Positions 8,917-18,112 are shown, counted from the first letter of the stretch. The stretch: 64,000 nt of DNA from Paenibacillus polymyxa M1 (GCF_000237325.1 NC_017542.1:5450501-5514500); one strand, 5' to 3'. Notes: generated by a model not told the origin, from the letters alone. Made by a program: numbers and translations.

Positions 8917-10054
8917 CGACTCTCGCCCTCCCCAGCACGTTCCCTTTCATCGTTACCAGTACCATTTCTACGGTGATTCCACCACCTGCATGCTCCAGGC
9001 AATGCTGACACCCATAGGTACATAACTTTTCAAAAAAGCTCAGCGCATTCGCTTCGGTCATCATATCCGCTACCTGCGTAGCTGTATTCGCCTCAGCTAC
9101 TGCCGTTGCAAGCGACTCGTCCACACCTGCCTCACGCGCAACCTCGGCTAAAAATCCAAAATCCACCGGAGCGCTCTTGGAATGAACCATCATGACGCCC
9201 TGAGCAACCTTCGACAGCTTGCCGGGCATACCGACGAGAATAATCTTTTTCATTCCCAATCGTTTTCCATGCTTGACTGCAAAGCCGACAAAGTCACCCA
9301 TCTGAATAAAGGCTTCTTCCGTCAGCTGATCGTACATTTGCATTGCATATTTTTCACTGCTGCCGCCTGTGGTTAGGACAATTTCCTCGCAGTTCATCGC
9401 TTGTGCAACCGATATAGCCTGCACCACGCTGGCTTTATAAGCAGACGTGGAAAACGGAACAACCACACCGCGTGTACCTAGTATGGAAATACCACCAAGA
9501 ATGCCAAGCCGTCCGTTCAGCGTCTTCTTGGCGATTTCTTCACCGTCCGGCACACTGATAACGACACGGACACCTTTGGCCGATCCGTGCTCCTCAAGCA
9601 CGCCAGATACGGCTTCCGTAATCATCCGGCGCGGCACTGGATTGATCGCTGCTTCCCCGACAGGCACAGGCAGACCTGGCTTCGTTACCCGCCCTACTCC
9701 GACGCCGCCGTCCAGCTCAATACCCGGCTCCTCCCGCCAGCTAACAGAGGCGCTAATTCTCGCCTGATGCGTGGCATCCGGGTCATCGCCACCGTCCTTG
9801 ATCGTCGTGCAGGAAGCTTCGTCCGCGTCCAACACAGGCTCGATCAGCTCAAACGCATGATCGAAGCCCGCGGGCAGCGATATCACCGCTTCCTTCGGCG
9901 GAATGCCCGTAATGAGCAGTTGTACCGCTCCTTTGGCTACTGCAGCCGCACAAGCCCCCGTCGTAAAGCCTGACCGCATCGGCTTGTCCGGCGCGGGAGC
10001 TTCACCACTTTTCATCCGTTTGGGCCTGTCGGCGGACGCCGCTTCCTTTTCCAT
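8909..10054 (-). CDS. cbiD: Cobalt-precorrin-5B C1-methyltransferase CbiD
   Basis: A 381-residue protein with the diagnostic N-terminal MRSGFTTGACAAAVAKGA (about residues 26-43), the GDDPDATH segment and the C-terminal Cys-containing YGCQHCLEHAGGG stretch. CbiD methylates C1 in the anaerobic pathway and does not belong to the usual tetrapyrrole methyltransferase fold. The first 25 residues are polar and non-conserved. The gene is followed without a gap by cbiET; cbiC ends 74 bases upstream. Confidence 0.96.
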   Translation of the reverse strand: MEKEAASADRPKRMKSGEAPAPDKPMRSGFTTGACAAAVAKGAVQLLITGIPPKEAVISLPAGFDHAFELIEPVLDADEASCTTIKDGGDDPDATHQARISASVSWREEPGIELDGGVGVGRVTKPGLPVPVGEAAINPVPRRMITEAVSGVLEEHGSAKGVRVVISVPDGEEIAKKTLNGRLGILGGISILGTRGVVVPFSTSAYKASVVQAISVAQAMNCEEIVLTTGGSSEKYAMQMYDQLTEEAFIQMGDFVGFAVKHGKRLGMKKIILVGMPGKLSKVAQGVMMVHSKSAPVDFGFLAEVAREAGVDESLATAVAEANTATQVADMMTEANALSFFEKLCTYGCQHCLEHAGGGITVEMVLVTMKGNVLGRARVGE

Positions 10055-10128
10055 GCCAATTCCTCCTTAACCTCTTCTGCTGATCATGCTCTAATTCATT
10101 TCATGATACAGCAAACGGACAACCGCAT

Positions 10129-10773
10129 CTAGCGGACAGCCATTAAGGAGATCGCATTCAATGCCGCTACGACAATCGTACTTCCGCCCTTGCGTCCAAT
10201 ATTCGTAATGAACGGAATATCCAGCTTGCGCAGCTCATCCTTGGATTCTGCCGCCGATACAAAACCTACGGGCATACCAATTACCAGTCCGGGCTTAGCC
10301 GCTCCTTCTTTCACCAAACGAATCAGCTCTAGCAACGCTGTAGGCGCATTGCCAATCGCATAGATTCCACCTTCGCCCGCCTGAATCGCTTTGCGCATGG
10401 AAATAATGGCGCGTGTCGTGTTCAGCCTTTTGGCTTCTTCCATCACGTCCGGGTCAGATATGTACACATGAACATCCCCGCCAAATTGACGGATGCGATC
10501 CTTGCTCAGCCCCGCCTGAATCATCTGCACATCTGCCACCACCGGCTGCCCTGCGCGAATAGCTGCAATTCCGGCTTCAATGGCTTTCGGATGAAATACC
10601 ATGCTGCGGCCCAACTCAAAATCAGCAGATGCATGAATGACACGCTGTACAACAGGATATTGCTCTGCTGTAAATGGATGCTCTCCCAATTCCTCTGTGA
10701 TCATCGCAAAGCTTTTACCCTCAATCTCCTGCGGCTGTACCGTTAGCGGTTTAAAATCTGTTTTAAAGTCCAT
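10129..10773 (-). CDS. cbiC: Cobalt-precorrin-8 methylmutase CbiC
   Basis: A 214-residue protein moving the methyl group from C11 to C12. The catalytic histidine sits in the VQRVIHASADFELG motif, and the C-terminal GMPVGFVSAAESK segment is typical of CbiC/CobH. The ATG at 10773 is preferred because GGGAG lies 10 bases upstream; an in-frame GTG four codons earlier would sit on top of that RBS. The gap to the upstream cbiJ is unusually long and AT-rich for this tight operon. Confidence 0.95.
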   Translation of the reverse strand: MDFKTDFKPLTVQPQEIEGKSFAMITEELGEHPFTAEQYPVVQRVIHASADFELGRSMVFHPKAIEAGIAAIRAGQPVVADVQMIQAGLSKDRIRQFGGDVHVYISDPDVMEEAKRLNTTRAIISMRKAIQAGEGGIYAIGNAPTALLELIRLVKEGAAKPGLVIGMPVGFVSAAESKDELRKLDIPFITNIGRKGGSTIVVAALNAISLMAVR

Positions 10774-10937
10774 GGTATCGACCACTCCCTTATGGAAAAT
10801 TAGTTTAGGAAAAATAACTGCTCGTGTATTGAAACAACAGATATTTCTATTAAAACACGTATTTTAAGATGACTATATTTTAGATACATGCCAGCAGTCG
10901 TTCTGGATTAACTGCACCTGTAGGAACTTGACTCAAC
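10774..10937 (-). promoter_or_regulatory. AT-rich 160-bp break inside the cbi operon
   Basis: Most cbi genes overlap or nearly touch, but cbiJ and cbiC are separated by about 160 bases. The stretch 10790-10880 is AT-rich with several TATA-like words. No terminator hairpin or riboswitch-like element was recognised. A secondary promoter for the cbiC-to-cbiA half is possible but not shown. Confidence 0.3.
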
Positions 10938-11717
10938 TCAAATTGAAATCTTCCCAGTTGCTGTGCGCAGTACATCAATTACTCCGTCGAAATGATCAAA
11001 TACCGTTCCAAATTCCACTTCCGGTCTGGAAATTAAAATGACGTGGATACCCAGGTCCAGAGCAGATTGAACCTTCTCATCCACTGCTCCTGTGCGTCCG
11101 CTTTCCTTGGTGACCATTACGGTCGTACCAAAGTGCTTGTACAATGCTTCGTTCAGCTCACGGGAAAAGGGTCCCTGCATAGCAATAATATTTTTTTGCT
11201 CCATCCCCAGTTCGCCACATTTCTCCATATTGTCCAGACGCGGCAGCATACGTGCAACCAGACGAATCTCCGGATCTCCGAGTAAATGCTTGGTGAACGT
11301 GCCAAGCGTCTTACTGCCCGTCGTAAGCATGACAGAGCCTTTGAGTTGCTTCGCTTCTAATGCCGCTTCTTCATAGGAAGGAACGATATGGAGCAACGGA
11401 TGATTGTCATACACTAGTCCCGTCCGCTCGTAGCGGATATAAGGAACCCCCGACTCGCGAGCGGCTGCCATCGCATTCGCATGTGCTTCCTCTGCAAAAG
11501 GATGACTGGCATCAACAACAGCCTGTATCCCCTTCTCCCGAATCATTGCACCCATTTCGTCGGCTGTCATTCGGCCTGTACGCACGTCCAGTCCTGCTTC
11601 GGACAAGCTGGCCGCCGCGCTTTCGGTTACGACCGAAGTCAATACATTAAAGCCAATGTCACGAATTTGCAGCGCCAATTCCCGTGCATCGCTCGTTCCA
11701 CACAGCATGAAAATCAT
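10938..11717 (-). CDS. cbiJ: Cobalt-precorrin-6A reductase CbiJ
   Basis: A 259-residue protein of the CobK/CbiJ family. It starts MIFMLCGTSDARELAL, the nucleotide-binding segment, and contains ASHPFAEEAH (about 69-78), LLTTGSKTLG-type and VVMVTKESG-type motifs that line the NAD(P)H/corrin site. It reduces one double bond of the macrocycle. Its start overlaps the 3' end of cbiX by 4 bases. Confidence 0.95.
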   Translation of the reverse strand: MIFMLCGTSDARELALQIRDIGFNVLTSVVTESAAASLSEAGLDVRTGRMTADEMGAMIREKGIQAVVDASHPFAEEAHANAMAAARESGVPYIRYERTGLVYDNHPLLHIVPSYEEAALEAKQLKGSVMLTTGSKTLGTFTKHLLGDPEIRLVARMLPRLDNMEKCGELGMEQKNIIAMQGPFSRELNEALYKHFGTTVMVTKESGRTGAVDEKVQSALDLGIHVILISRPEVEFGTVFDHFDGVIDVLRTATGKISI

Positions 11718-12790
11718 GAGCCATTCACCTGCCCGGTTACGTTCACTACAGACGGCGTATGTGAATGATCGTGATCATGGTCATTATGGCTGTGAGCATG
11801 GACATGATCGTGAGCGTGGTGATGTGTATGGTGCTCGTGATGATGATCATGCTCATGTGCATGGTGATCATGATCGTGATGATGGTCGTGGTCGTTATCG
11901 TGATCATGCTGGTGATGGTGGTCGTGGTCATGGTCGTGGTGATGATGGTGATGCTCCTGAGCTTCCAGACGGAACTGGCAGTTATCACAATTAGCCGTAA
12001 CCTTACCGAACAAGCCTTCATTAGCTCGCTCCAGCACCAGCTCAACCAATTGAGGATGGAAGCCAAAATATCCGCCCATTTCCACTTGTAATGCAGGGTG
12101 AGCCTCAGCAAATTCCTGGGTCATTTCTTCGATGCGCTTAATCAGCACCCCAGTGAACAGAAAATACGGAAGCACGATAATCTTTTTGGCCCCCAATCGT
12201 ACACAACGCTCCAATCCATCGGGAAAAGAAGGCTGCGTCACACCGATAAAGCTGCTTTCTATCCATGTATAAGAAAGCTTCTCCCACAGCATACGGGTGA
12301 TTTTGAAAAAGTCACTGTTCGCATCTGGATCGCTACTTCCGCGTCCTAATACAAGTACCGCTGTCTCTTCGTTGGATACCTCGGCAGATGCCTCCACCGT
12401 GCTATGCATCCCCGCTGGAACGGCAACCGGACGGGTCTCTTTCAAGCGGTCCAGCAGTATGCTAACGATTTTCTCGTGAACGCCAATCGGGCGTCCGTAT
12501 ACAAATTCCACCTGCGGATATTTTGCCTTTGCCCGATCAATAGCCATCGGGATATCAATTTTGGCGTGCACTGCTGCGAACAAAATAATCGGAATAAGAA
12601 CGACACGTGTCGCCCCTTTCTCCACACACGCCTGTACTCCTTCGGCAATACTAGGGCGTGCCAACTCTAGGAAACAGGTCTCTACACACGTACCTGGCGC
12701 CCGATCTGCCACCGCCTGTGCAAATTCCAGCAGTTCCTGATTACCCTCTGGGTCCCGACTTCCATGTCCAACCAACAATATTGCATCCAC
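11714..12790 (-). CDS. cbiX: Sirohydrochlorin cobaltochelatase CbiX, long form with His-rich tail
   Basis: A 358-residue class II chelatase inserting cobalt into sirohydrochlorin. The N-terminal half carries LLVGHGSRDPEGN with the metal-binding His near residue 8; a second, degenerate repeat begins VLGRGSSDPDAN near 148. Residues about 278-345 form an extreme His/Asp-rich tract (dozens of His alternating with Asp), as known for the long CbiX of Bacillus megaterium. This tract probably stores or buffers metal and is not needed for the fold. The tract makes low-complexity open frames on the other strand that are not genes. Confidence 0.96.
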   Translation of the reverse strand: MDAILLVGHGSRDPEGNQELLEFAQAVADRAPGTCVETCFLELARPSIAEGVQACVEKGATRVVLIPIILFAAVHAKIDIPMAIDRAKAKYPQVEFVYGRPIGVHEKIVSILLDRLKETRPVAVPAGMHSTVEASAEVSNEETAVLVLGRGSSDPDANSDFFKITRMLWEKLSYTWIESSFIGVTQPSFPDGLERCVRLGAKKIIVLPYFLFTGVLIKRIEEMTQEFAEAHPALQVEMGGYFGFHPQLVELVLERANEGLFGKVTANCDNCQFRLEAQEHHHHHHDHDHDHHHQHDHDNDHDHHHDHDHHAHEHDHHHEHHTHHHAHDHVHAHSHNDHDHDHSHTPSVVNVTGQVNGS

Positions 12791-12882
12791 TGCTGTTTGT
12801 TCCTCCTCATTTATAGGGATAGTCTACATACGCCCTATTTTATATATATGCTTGTATCCGGTTCATCAAGCCTACCAACCGA

Positions 12883-14691
12883 CTAATCACCACAAACCGC
12901 GTTCACTTCTACTGTTGCCGGTGCATCTTCATGCCGGAAACCCGCAACGATGCCTACACGTTTGAAAAACTTATGAAAACGCTCGTTCGGATGCCCTTTT
13001 TCCTTGTATTCAGCGATAATACTCTCCACGATGTCCGTAATCTGATCACCCGGAATTCCTTCCGCTACGGACTGAGCGGCATGAGCATTACGGCCGAATT
13101 TTTTGCCGCCGAGGAAAAGATCATATCCTCCCTTGCGGTAGACAATTCCGATATCCTCCAGTACCGCTCCATAGCAGGCCATGCCGCATCCGTTCAAAGC
13201 AATGCTCGTTTCCTTGGGTGCCTGTAATCCGCCGAGTACAACCTGTAGGTGCTCAGCCACAGGCACTGCGTCATCCTTCTCCATATTGCAGAAGTCGCAT
13301 GCCTTGACCTTAAACACATCGCCGATCGGCATGACAATGAATTGTTCATCCCGCAACTGTCCGACCAGTTCCTCGGGGTCTAGGCACGGCACGCGCAGCA
13401 CAATCTGATGATCTGGCGTGTATTCCAGCTCGCCGTCATCACCCGCTACCTCGGCGAGCAGTGCCATCTGCCGAGCAGTGAACTTCTTGTTTCCCACGCC
13501 CGGGGAAACCCCCACTTCAAACAGCGCTGGCTTGCCAAAGCCGCCTGGTGCCTTCCCAGCCGCAGCTCCTGCTCCGGCCCCTGCTGCCGTTCCAACGGCG
13601 CTCTGGGCGGTAGGCGCTTGCCCGCTCCAGCGAGCGTTGGCTTCGCCTGGCAGCTTGCCGCCAACAGCAAGGCGACCGAGCGCCTCTGCTGCCAGCGATG
13701 CTGGGGCCGCTCCGGTTTGCTTCGCAGGCGTCACCTGTACAGCAGCCATCGCTTGCGGACGTGCTTGCGTCGCAACCGCAGCACCGCTCGCGGAAGGCTC
13801 AGTAGGCGCAGTCAGAGTTCCGCCTCCCTGCGGTGCACTCAGCGCGCGATCCTCTTGCGCGCCCAGCGACCACGGCTCCGCTTCCGTGCGAAGCCGCTGA
13901 TGCGGTTTGAGCACCTGTTCGGTCGCGTCCAGCGTGTATTTACGCTGATAGCCGCGTGGAGTCACGATTAAGCCGTCATACACTGTCGTCGAGGAATTGC
14001 CGATGATTACGGTCGTCAGCATCCCGATATCATGGTTCAGCATATCTTCCAGCGTCGTCACAATAACCTGCTGACGTTCACGATAAGCACTCTTCACCAG
14101 CCCAACCGGAGTCTGCGGATCACGGTAACGAAGCAAAATGGACTGCGTCTCCACAATCTGGCGGGTACGCCGACCACTACGCGGGTTGTATAATGCAATC
14201 ACAAAATCAGCCGAAGCCGCAGCTTCTACACGCTTCACGATTGTTTCCCACGGGGTCAGATGATCACTCAAACTGATCGTGCAAGCATCATGCATAACTG
14301 GCGCTCCCAATAACGAAGCACAGGATTGAATAGCCGAGATCCCCGGCACAACTTCCACCTCAACCCCGTCCTCGCGACGCCAGCCTTTTTGCATCAGCAC
14401 TTCGTACACTAGCCCTGCCATGCCATAGACCCCAGCATCTCCACTGGAAATGACGGCTACCTTCTTGCCCATCTCTGCTTGGCGAACCGCCTCCTGCGCA
14501 CGGCTTACTTCCTCTGTCATCCCTGTGCGTACAATCTCCTGTCCGTTCAACAAGGGACAGATCAAATCAACGTAGGTATTGTAGCCGATAATGACCTCAC
14601 TTTCGGCCAGCGCATCCAATGCACGTTTTGTGATATGTTCCATATCTCCTGGTCCAAATCCAATCACTAGCAATTTTCCTAATGGGCTCAT
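12883..14691 (-). CDS. cbiH: CbiH60: precorrin-3B C17-methyltransferase fused to a sulfite-reductase-like Fe-S domain
   Basis: A 602-residue ring-contraction enzyme. Residues 1-245 are the CbiH methyltransferase (LVIGFGPGDMEHIT, AVISSGDAGVYGMAGL). Residues about 390-600 resemble the nitrite/sulfite reductase ferredoxin-like and 4Fe-4S domains, with four cysteines as CDFC ... CGMAC. This matches CbiH60 of B. megaterium. Between the two lies an unusual low-complexity linker of about 130 residues rich in Ala, Gly, Pro and Thr. It is the first gene of the operon, 74 bases after the leader terminator, with an AGGAGGAGC RBS. Confidence 0.95.
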   Translation of the reverse strand: MSPLGKLLVIGFGPGDMEHITKRALDALAESEVIIGYNTYVDLICPLLNGQEIVRTGMTEEVSRAQEAVRQAEMGKKVAVISSGDAGVYGMAGLVYEVLMQKGWRREDGVEVEVVPGISAIQSCASLLGAPVMHDACTISLSDHLTPWETIVKRVEAAASADFVIALYNPRSGRRTRQIVETQSILLRYRDPQTPVGLVKSAYRERQQVIVTTLEDMLNHDIGMLTTVIIGNSSTTVYDGLIVTPRGYQRKYTLDATEQVLKPHQRLRTEAEPWSLGAQEDRALSAPQGGGTLTAPTEPSASGAAVATQARPQAMAAVQVTPAKQTGAAPASLAAEALGRLAVGGKLPGEANARWSGQAPTAQSAVGTAAGAGAGAAAGKAPGGFGKPALFEVGVSPGVGNKKFTARQMALLAEVAGDDGELEYTPDHQIVLRVPCLDPEELVGQLRDEQFIVMPIGDVFKVKACDFCNMEKDDAVPVAEHLQVVLGGLQAPKETSIALNGCGMACYGAVLEDIGIVYRKGGYDLFLGGKKFGRNAHAAQSVAEGIPGDQITDIVESIIAEYKEKGHPNERFHKFFKRVGIVAGFRHEDAPATVEVNAVCGD

Positions 14692-14764
14692 CGTGCTCCT
14701 CCTATCATCCTTTTCAGGGCAGCTATACTATCTATTTCAATAATTTGTGGCATCCTGTAACTCG

Positions 14765-14793
14765 AAAAAACCCCATCCTGCCCGGATGGGGTT
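14765..14793 (-). terminator. Riboswitch-controlled intrinsic terminator in the cbi leader
   Basis: Perfect hairpin AACCCCATCC / GGATGGGGTT (loop of 5) followed on the minus strand by six T. It lies between the cobalamin aptamer and the first cbi gene, so it is the likely OFF-state expression platform when cobalamin is bound. The roughly 220 bases between aptamer and hairpin may hold the antiterminator. Confidence 0.8.
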
Positions 14794-15001
14794 CCTATGT
14801 ACGTATCTCTCTCATCAGACGAAACAGCGTAAGAGGACAGTCTTGTCTTCCTCCAGCCTGCCGTTGTTTTCCATCTGTTTTGTTTGCGCTTCAAACGCTG
14901 CTGCACGTTCATATCCACGCAAACCTGTAACCAACATGGAAAAAGCAACGTGTGCCTGATTTCCTGATTTCGTACACCCATCCTCTCCGCGAAGGTTAAC
15001 G

Positions 15002-15180
15002 GTGCATACAGATCAAGGTAGGTCTCCTGGCTTGGCATCAACGGATTCTTTCGTCTTCCCCGTTTTGTACGAGTGACCATTTAAAAGAATCCTCTTCCTT
15101 ACAGTGGCGGGACCGCTCGGGACTTGCACCCGATTCCCTGTTACCCTTTGCTCAACCGCAAAGGCACCTTGTCTGTCCGC
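15002..15180 (-). promoter_or_regulatory. Cobalamin (AdoCbl-type) riboswitch of the cbi operon
   Basis: Read on the minus strand this region has the conserved cobalamin-riboswitch blocks in order: AAGGTGCC; CAGGGAATCGGGTGCAAG; the core GGTCCCGCCACTGTAA at about 15101-15116; a variable hairpin closed by GGATTCTTT / AAAGAATCC; and the B12-box region GCCAGGAGACCTACC near 15019-15033. It precedes cbiH60. By family knowledge, ligand binding should promote termination at 14765-14793 and shut off corrin synthesis. Confidence 0.93.
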
Positions 15181-15242
15181 TATTTGATTATGGGTCTTAT
15201 CATAACCTTGCCTCAATCAGTTGTGCAAGCACGAAAAAAGCT

Positions 15243-15797
15243 TTATTTCAAGTTCTCTGCCTTATTTTTCAGCATATGCAGCAATTCATCCGGGTCCGCA
15301 GAGATACTCAGTAGTGCTGGATGATCAGCTCCGGTAAACCCTTCCTGCACGCTATGACGTACCATTTCTATCAACGGGTCAAAATATCCATTCACATTCA
15401 GCAGCCCAATGGGCTTGCGATGTATGCCGATTTGCGCCCAGCACAATACCTCGAACAACTCCTCAAAGGTTCCCAAGCCACCCGGAAGGGCTATAAACGC
15501 ATCGGCCATCTCACTCATCGCCGCTTTACGTTCATGCATGCTTGCTACCTCAATAAACTCGGTAACTCCCTGATGAATGATCTCTGCATCGAATAACAGG
15601 GTGGGCATAATGCCGGTGACCTGACCGTCACCCGCCAGCAGTTCATCCGCTACTTTACCCATCAGCCCCCTGCTGGAGCCACCATAAATTAGACGGATAT
15701 GCTGGCGAGCCATAGCTTCACCCAGCTTGCCTGCGGCCTCAACATATACCGATGAATGTCCAGGTCTGGACCCTGCAAATACACAAATAGAATTCAT
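15243..15797 (-). CDS. LOG-family (TIGR00730) nucleotide phosphoribohydrolase
   Basis: A 184-residue Rossmann-fold protein with the two family motifs GGSSRGLMG and PGGLGTFEELFEV. LOG proteins cleave (cytokinin) nucleoside 5'-monophosphates to base and ribose 5-phosphate; bacterial members are often general purine nucleotide hydrolases. The ATG at 15797 (MNSICVFAGSRPG) is chosen because conservation starts there and GGAG lies about 12 bases upstream; 16 additional upstream codons lack conserved features. No functional link to its neighbours is evident. Confidence 0.88.
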   Translation of the reverse strand: MNSICVFAGSRPGHSSVYVEAAGKLGEAMARQHIRLIYGGSSRGLMGKVADELLAGDGQVTGIMPTLLFDAEIIHQGVTEFIEVASMHERKAAMSEMADAFIALPGGLGTFEELFEVLCWAQIGIHRKPIGLLNVNGYFDPLIEMVRHSVQEGFTGADHPALLSISADPDELLHMLKNKAENLK

Positions 15798-15897
15798 AAA
15801 CGTCTCAGCTCCTGTCCTCAATATCATGCATCGAAACTTATTCATTATATTAGATAAATATTTTCGCTATAACAAAAAACTTTGTCGATGCATGTCC

Positions 15898-15933
15898 AAC
15901 AAAAAAAGATAAAGACCTCGAAGGCCCTTATCT
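15898..15933 (-). terminator. Intrinsic terminator downstream of hemD
   Basis: Hairpin AGATAA...TTATCT (15907-15933) with an inner GGCC-type stem, followed on the minus strand by a run of at least seven T. It lies about 60 bases past the stop of the HemD-like gene. Confidence 0.7.
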
Positions 15934-15995
15934 CTATTTTACTCTGTATTCGTAAATATAAGTTCATTTTAGCTTACTGCATTATCATTTCTAGC

Positions 15996-16853
15996 TCATT
16001 TCAAATGACCGTTCACGCTCTTCAGACCACAGCCATTCACCGAATCACTATGTTCAAAATATTTGCCCAGCTCCACCATCATCGCACCCATGCGCTCTTC
16101 AGTTGGAAACACGACTCGTTCAATCCCTTCTTCCAAAATGGATTGTGCGGTCACCTTGCCTACCGAAACAGCAATTACATCTTCACGAAAAGCTTCCAGT
16201 AAATCCTCAAATCGATTTTGCCCTCTCGCATATTGGGCCAAGAACCGGATTTGTGGGCCACTCGTGAACGTAACGGCATCAATCGTACGGTTTATAACAT
16301 CATCTAGTAACGCCTGCAATTTTGCTTCTTCAGGTGGGATATGCTTATAAGGAAGTACTTGGCGGGTCACTGCGCCCTGCTTATCCAGCCACTCTACCAA
16401 CCGGGGGGCCGGGTCTCCATGCAGTTGCAACAGCACTTCCTTCCCCTTCAGATCATATGGGCCAAAGGCCCGTGTCAATCCGATCAAACTTCCGTCCTCG
16501 TCCCGTACTGCTGGCGTAAAGCCACGCTTTTTGAGTCCATTGACCGTCTTGTAGCCCCGTGCTGCAATGTTGGAGGATTGCAGCAGCTCTATAATCTGCT
16601 CGGCCACGCCCATATCCTCCGCCATATCGAACAGAGCATCCAGTCCCATACCGGTCGTGAAGATGTACCAGTCCGGAGGGTTCTTCACCCACGATACAAC
16701 AGCGTTGCGCAGCTCGATATCATCTAGAAAAACAGTCCCCTGGGCCGGACGCTCTACTGGCTCGCCCCCCATCTTCATAACTAGCAGTGCCATTTCTTCT
16801 GCTTTACGGGGACCGGCAAGAGCGACTCTCTTACCTGCCATGCGTTGTGCCAT
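15996..16853 (-). CDS. hemD: Uroporphyrinogen-III synthase family protein (HemD)
   Basis: A 285-residue protein with the two-lobed HemD layout: GKRVALAGPRKAEEMALLV at the N-terminus, YIFTTGMGLDALFD near 62-75 and the C-terminal DAVTFTSGPQIRFLAQYA and ISVGKVTAQS-like segments. It closes and inverts ring D of hydroxymethylbilane to give uroporphyrinogen III, the shared precursor of heme, siroheme and cobalamin. The ATG at 16853 follows GGGAGG by 7 bases; a longer frame upstream adds a non-conserved stretch. It stands apart from a hem operon, so it may be a second copy; that cannot be judged here. Confidence 0.85.
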   Translation of the reverse strand: MAQRMAGKRVALAGPRKAEEMALLVMKMGGEPVERPAQGTVFLDDIELRNAVVSWVKNPPDWYIFTTGMGLDALFDMAEDMGVAEQIIELLQSSNIAARGYKTVNGLKKRGFTPAVRDEDGSLIGLTRAFGPYDLKGKEVLLQLHGDPAPRLVEWLDKQGAVTRQVLPYKHIPPEEAKLQALLDDVINRTIDAVTFTSGPQIRFLAQYARGQNRFEDLLEAFREDVIAVSVGKVTAQSILEEGIERVVFPTEERMGAMMVELGKYFEHSDSVNGCGLKSVNGHLK

Positions 16854-16954
16854 GCTGTTGCCTCCCTTGTAGAAGTCATATTTCTTTCTACCAAGTATAC
16901 AATCAGAGAGGCAAAACACAAATAAGAATTACTTTTTCGATAAATATAGTAATC

Positions 16955-18112
16955 TTATAAGTGGGTGTGTCCTGTTTCGCTTTCCTGCTGGCCTTCTTTC
17001 TGATCACTTCTATCCCTCTCCCTACCAGATGAGGACTTATCATCGTTGCCACTCCCTTTAAATTTGGGCCGTAGCAACATCCACAGCAAGAAGGGCATGA
17101 ATACAAAAAAAATGACCATCACCGCAGTCCATTCCCGGCTAAAATCATAAATTTGTACGATATTGGAGAACAGCATAAACGAACAGACATAACCTAACAA
17201 ACCTACGGGCCAAACCATCAGACTCCCCCAGACATGGGCAAACATACGCTTTACCGCCAAACTGGTAACGTACAGATCAACTCCAATCTTCGTAAGAAAG
17301 GTGGGTACGGTCAGTGCTGCCACGAACAAGTCGAACCGATCCAGGAAGTCCGTTAGCTGCAACTGACGCACCAGTTCATACGATGGATAAAACAGTCGTG
17401 ACAAGATAGGAACTCCAATCACTAACTCCGACAGCAACACCAGCATGATCAGAATAGCGGTTCCGAGTAAATGCCCAAACCATGCACTACGTCCATTATA
17501 GCTCTTCCCAGAAATCACAAAGGGAACGATCATGATATCGGCCATATATCCGAGCATGCGCCAGCTACCCTTGATCACTCCATCTACCTCCGGATGTAAA
17601 TAGGGTCTCAGCATTGAAAAATCCATATTACCTCCAAAAAAAAGCGGCATAGTCAACAGCGTCACAATCAACAACGGGACAAAAATCTCGGTCATATTGA
17701 TGAGTGTACTCATTCCACCTTTAACCATAAATACCATAGTCAATAGCACAATAAGAGATACGACCACAATCGGAGTCAGCGGCAAAAGCACCACCTCCAC
17801 CAGATCGGTAATAATCCTCAAATCCCGCGCAAAAATGATCAGGAATAAAATAAGGTAAATTGCAAGCAGTAAACGCCCCAGCACAGGGTGAGAGCTTACC
17901 ATCGCCTGCATCAGATCCTGATCAGGAAAGCGCCGCTTGAGTCTCAACATCGCCCAAATCGGCAAGCATAGCACAATAGCTGCAATTACACAGGTCCAGT
18001 AGGCATGCTGATTCGCGTGATCTGCTGCCTGCGCTGGAGCATGTATAAGAGTAATACCGACCTCCATTAATATACCAAGCAGCACAATTTGTCTGGTTGT
18101 GAACTGTTTCAT
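16955..18112 (-). CDS. Spore germination receptor B subunit (GerAB/GerKB family)
   Basis: A 385-residue integral membrane protein of the amino acid-polyamine-organocation (APC) superfamily with about ten hydrophobic segments. It starts MKQFTTRQIVLLGILMEVG, typical of GerAB. B subunits are thought to bind the nutrient germinant in the spore inner membrane. The ATG at 18112 is preceded by AAGGAGG with good spacing; 24 upstream codons rich in Cys are unlikely to be translated. The C-terminus is polar (Ser/Asp/Arg/Gln-rich). It is the last gene of germination operon 1 (A-C-small ORF-B order). Confidence 0.92.
   Translation of the reverse strand: MKQFTTRQIVLLGILMEVGITLIHAPAQAADHANQHAYWTCVIAAIVLCLPIWAMLRLKRRFPDQDLMQAMVSSHPVLGRLLLAIYLILFLIIFARDLRIITDLVEVVLLPLTPIVVVSLIVLLTMVFMVKGGMSTLINMTEIFVPLLIVTLLTMPLFFGGNMDFSMLRPYLHPEVDGVIKGSWRMLGYMADIMIVPFVISGKSYNGRSAWFGHLLGTAILIMLVLLSELVIGVPILSRLFYPSYELVRQLQLTDFLDRFDLFVAALTVPTFLTKIGVDLYVTSLAVKRMFAHVWGSLMVWPVGLLGYVCSFMLFSNIVQIYDFSREWTAVMVIFFVFMPFLLWMLLRPKFKGSGNDDKSSSGRERDRSDQKEGQQESETGHTHL

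Noticed and set aside
11746..12111. Open frames on both strands with runs of Met/Ile/Thr/Val
   Set aside because: They are alternate-frame readings of the CAT/GAT repeats coding for the His-rich tail of CbiX.
13408..13971. Long plus-strand frames rich in Ala, Pro, Arg and Cys
   Set aside because: Antisense to the low-complexity linker of CbiH60; GC-rich repeats remove stop codons by chance.
14688..15080. Open frame of 130 codons on the minus strand upstream of cbiH60
   Set aside because: It runs through the riboswitch and the terminator hairpin, has no RBS and an implausible composition.
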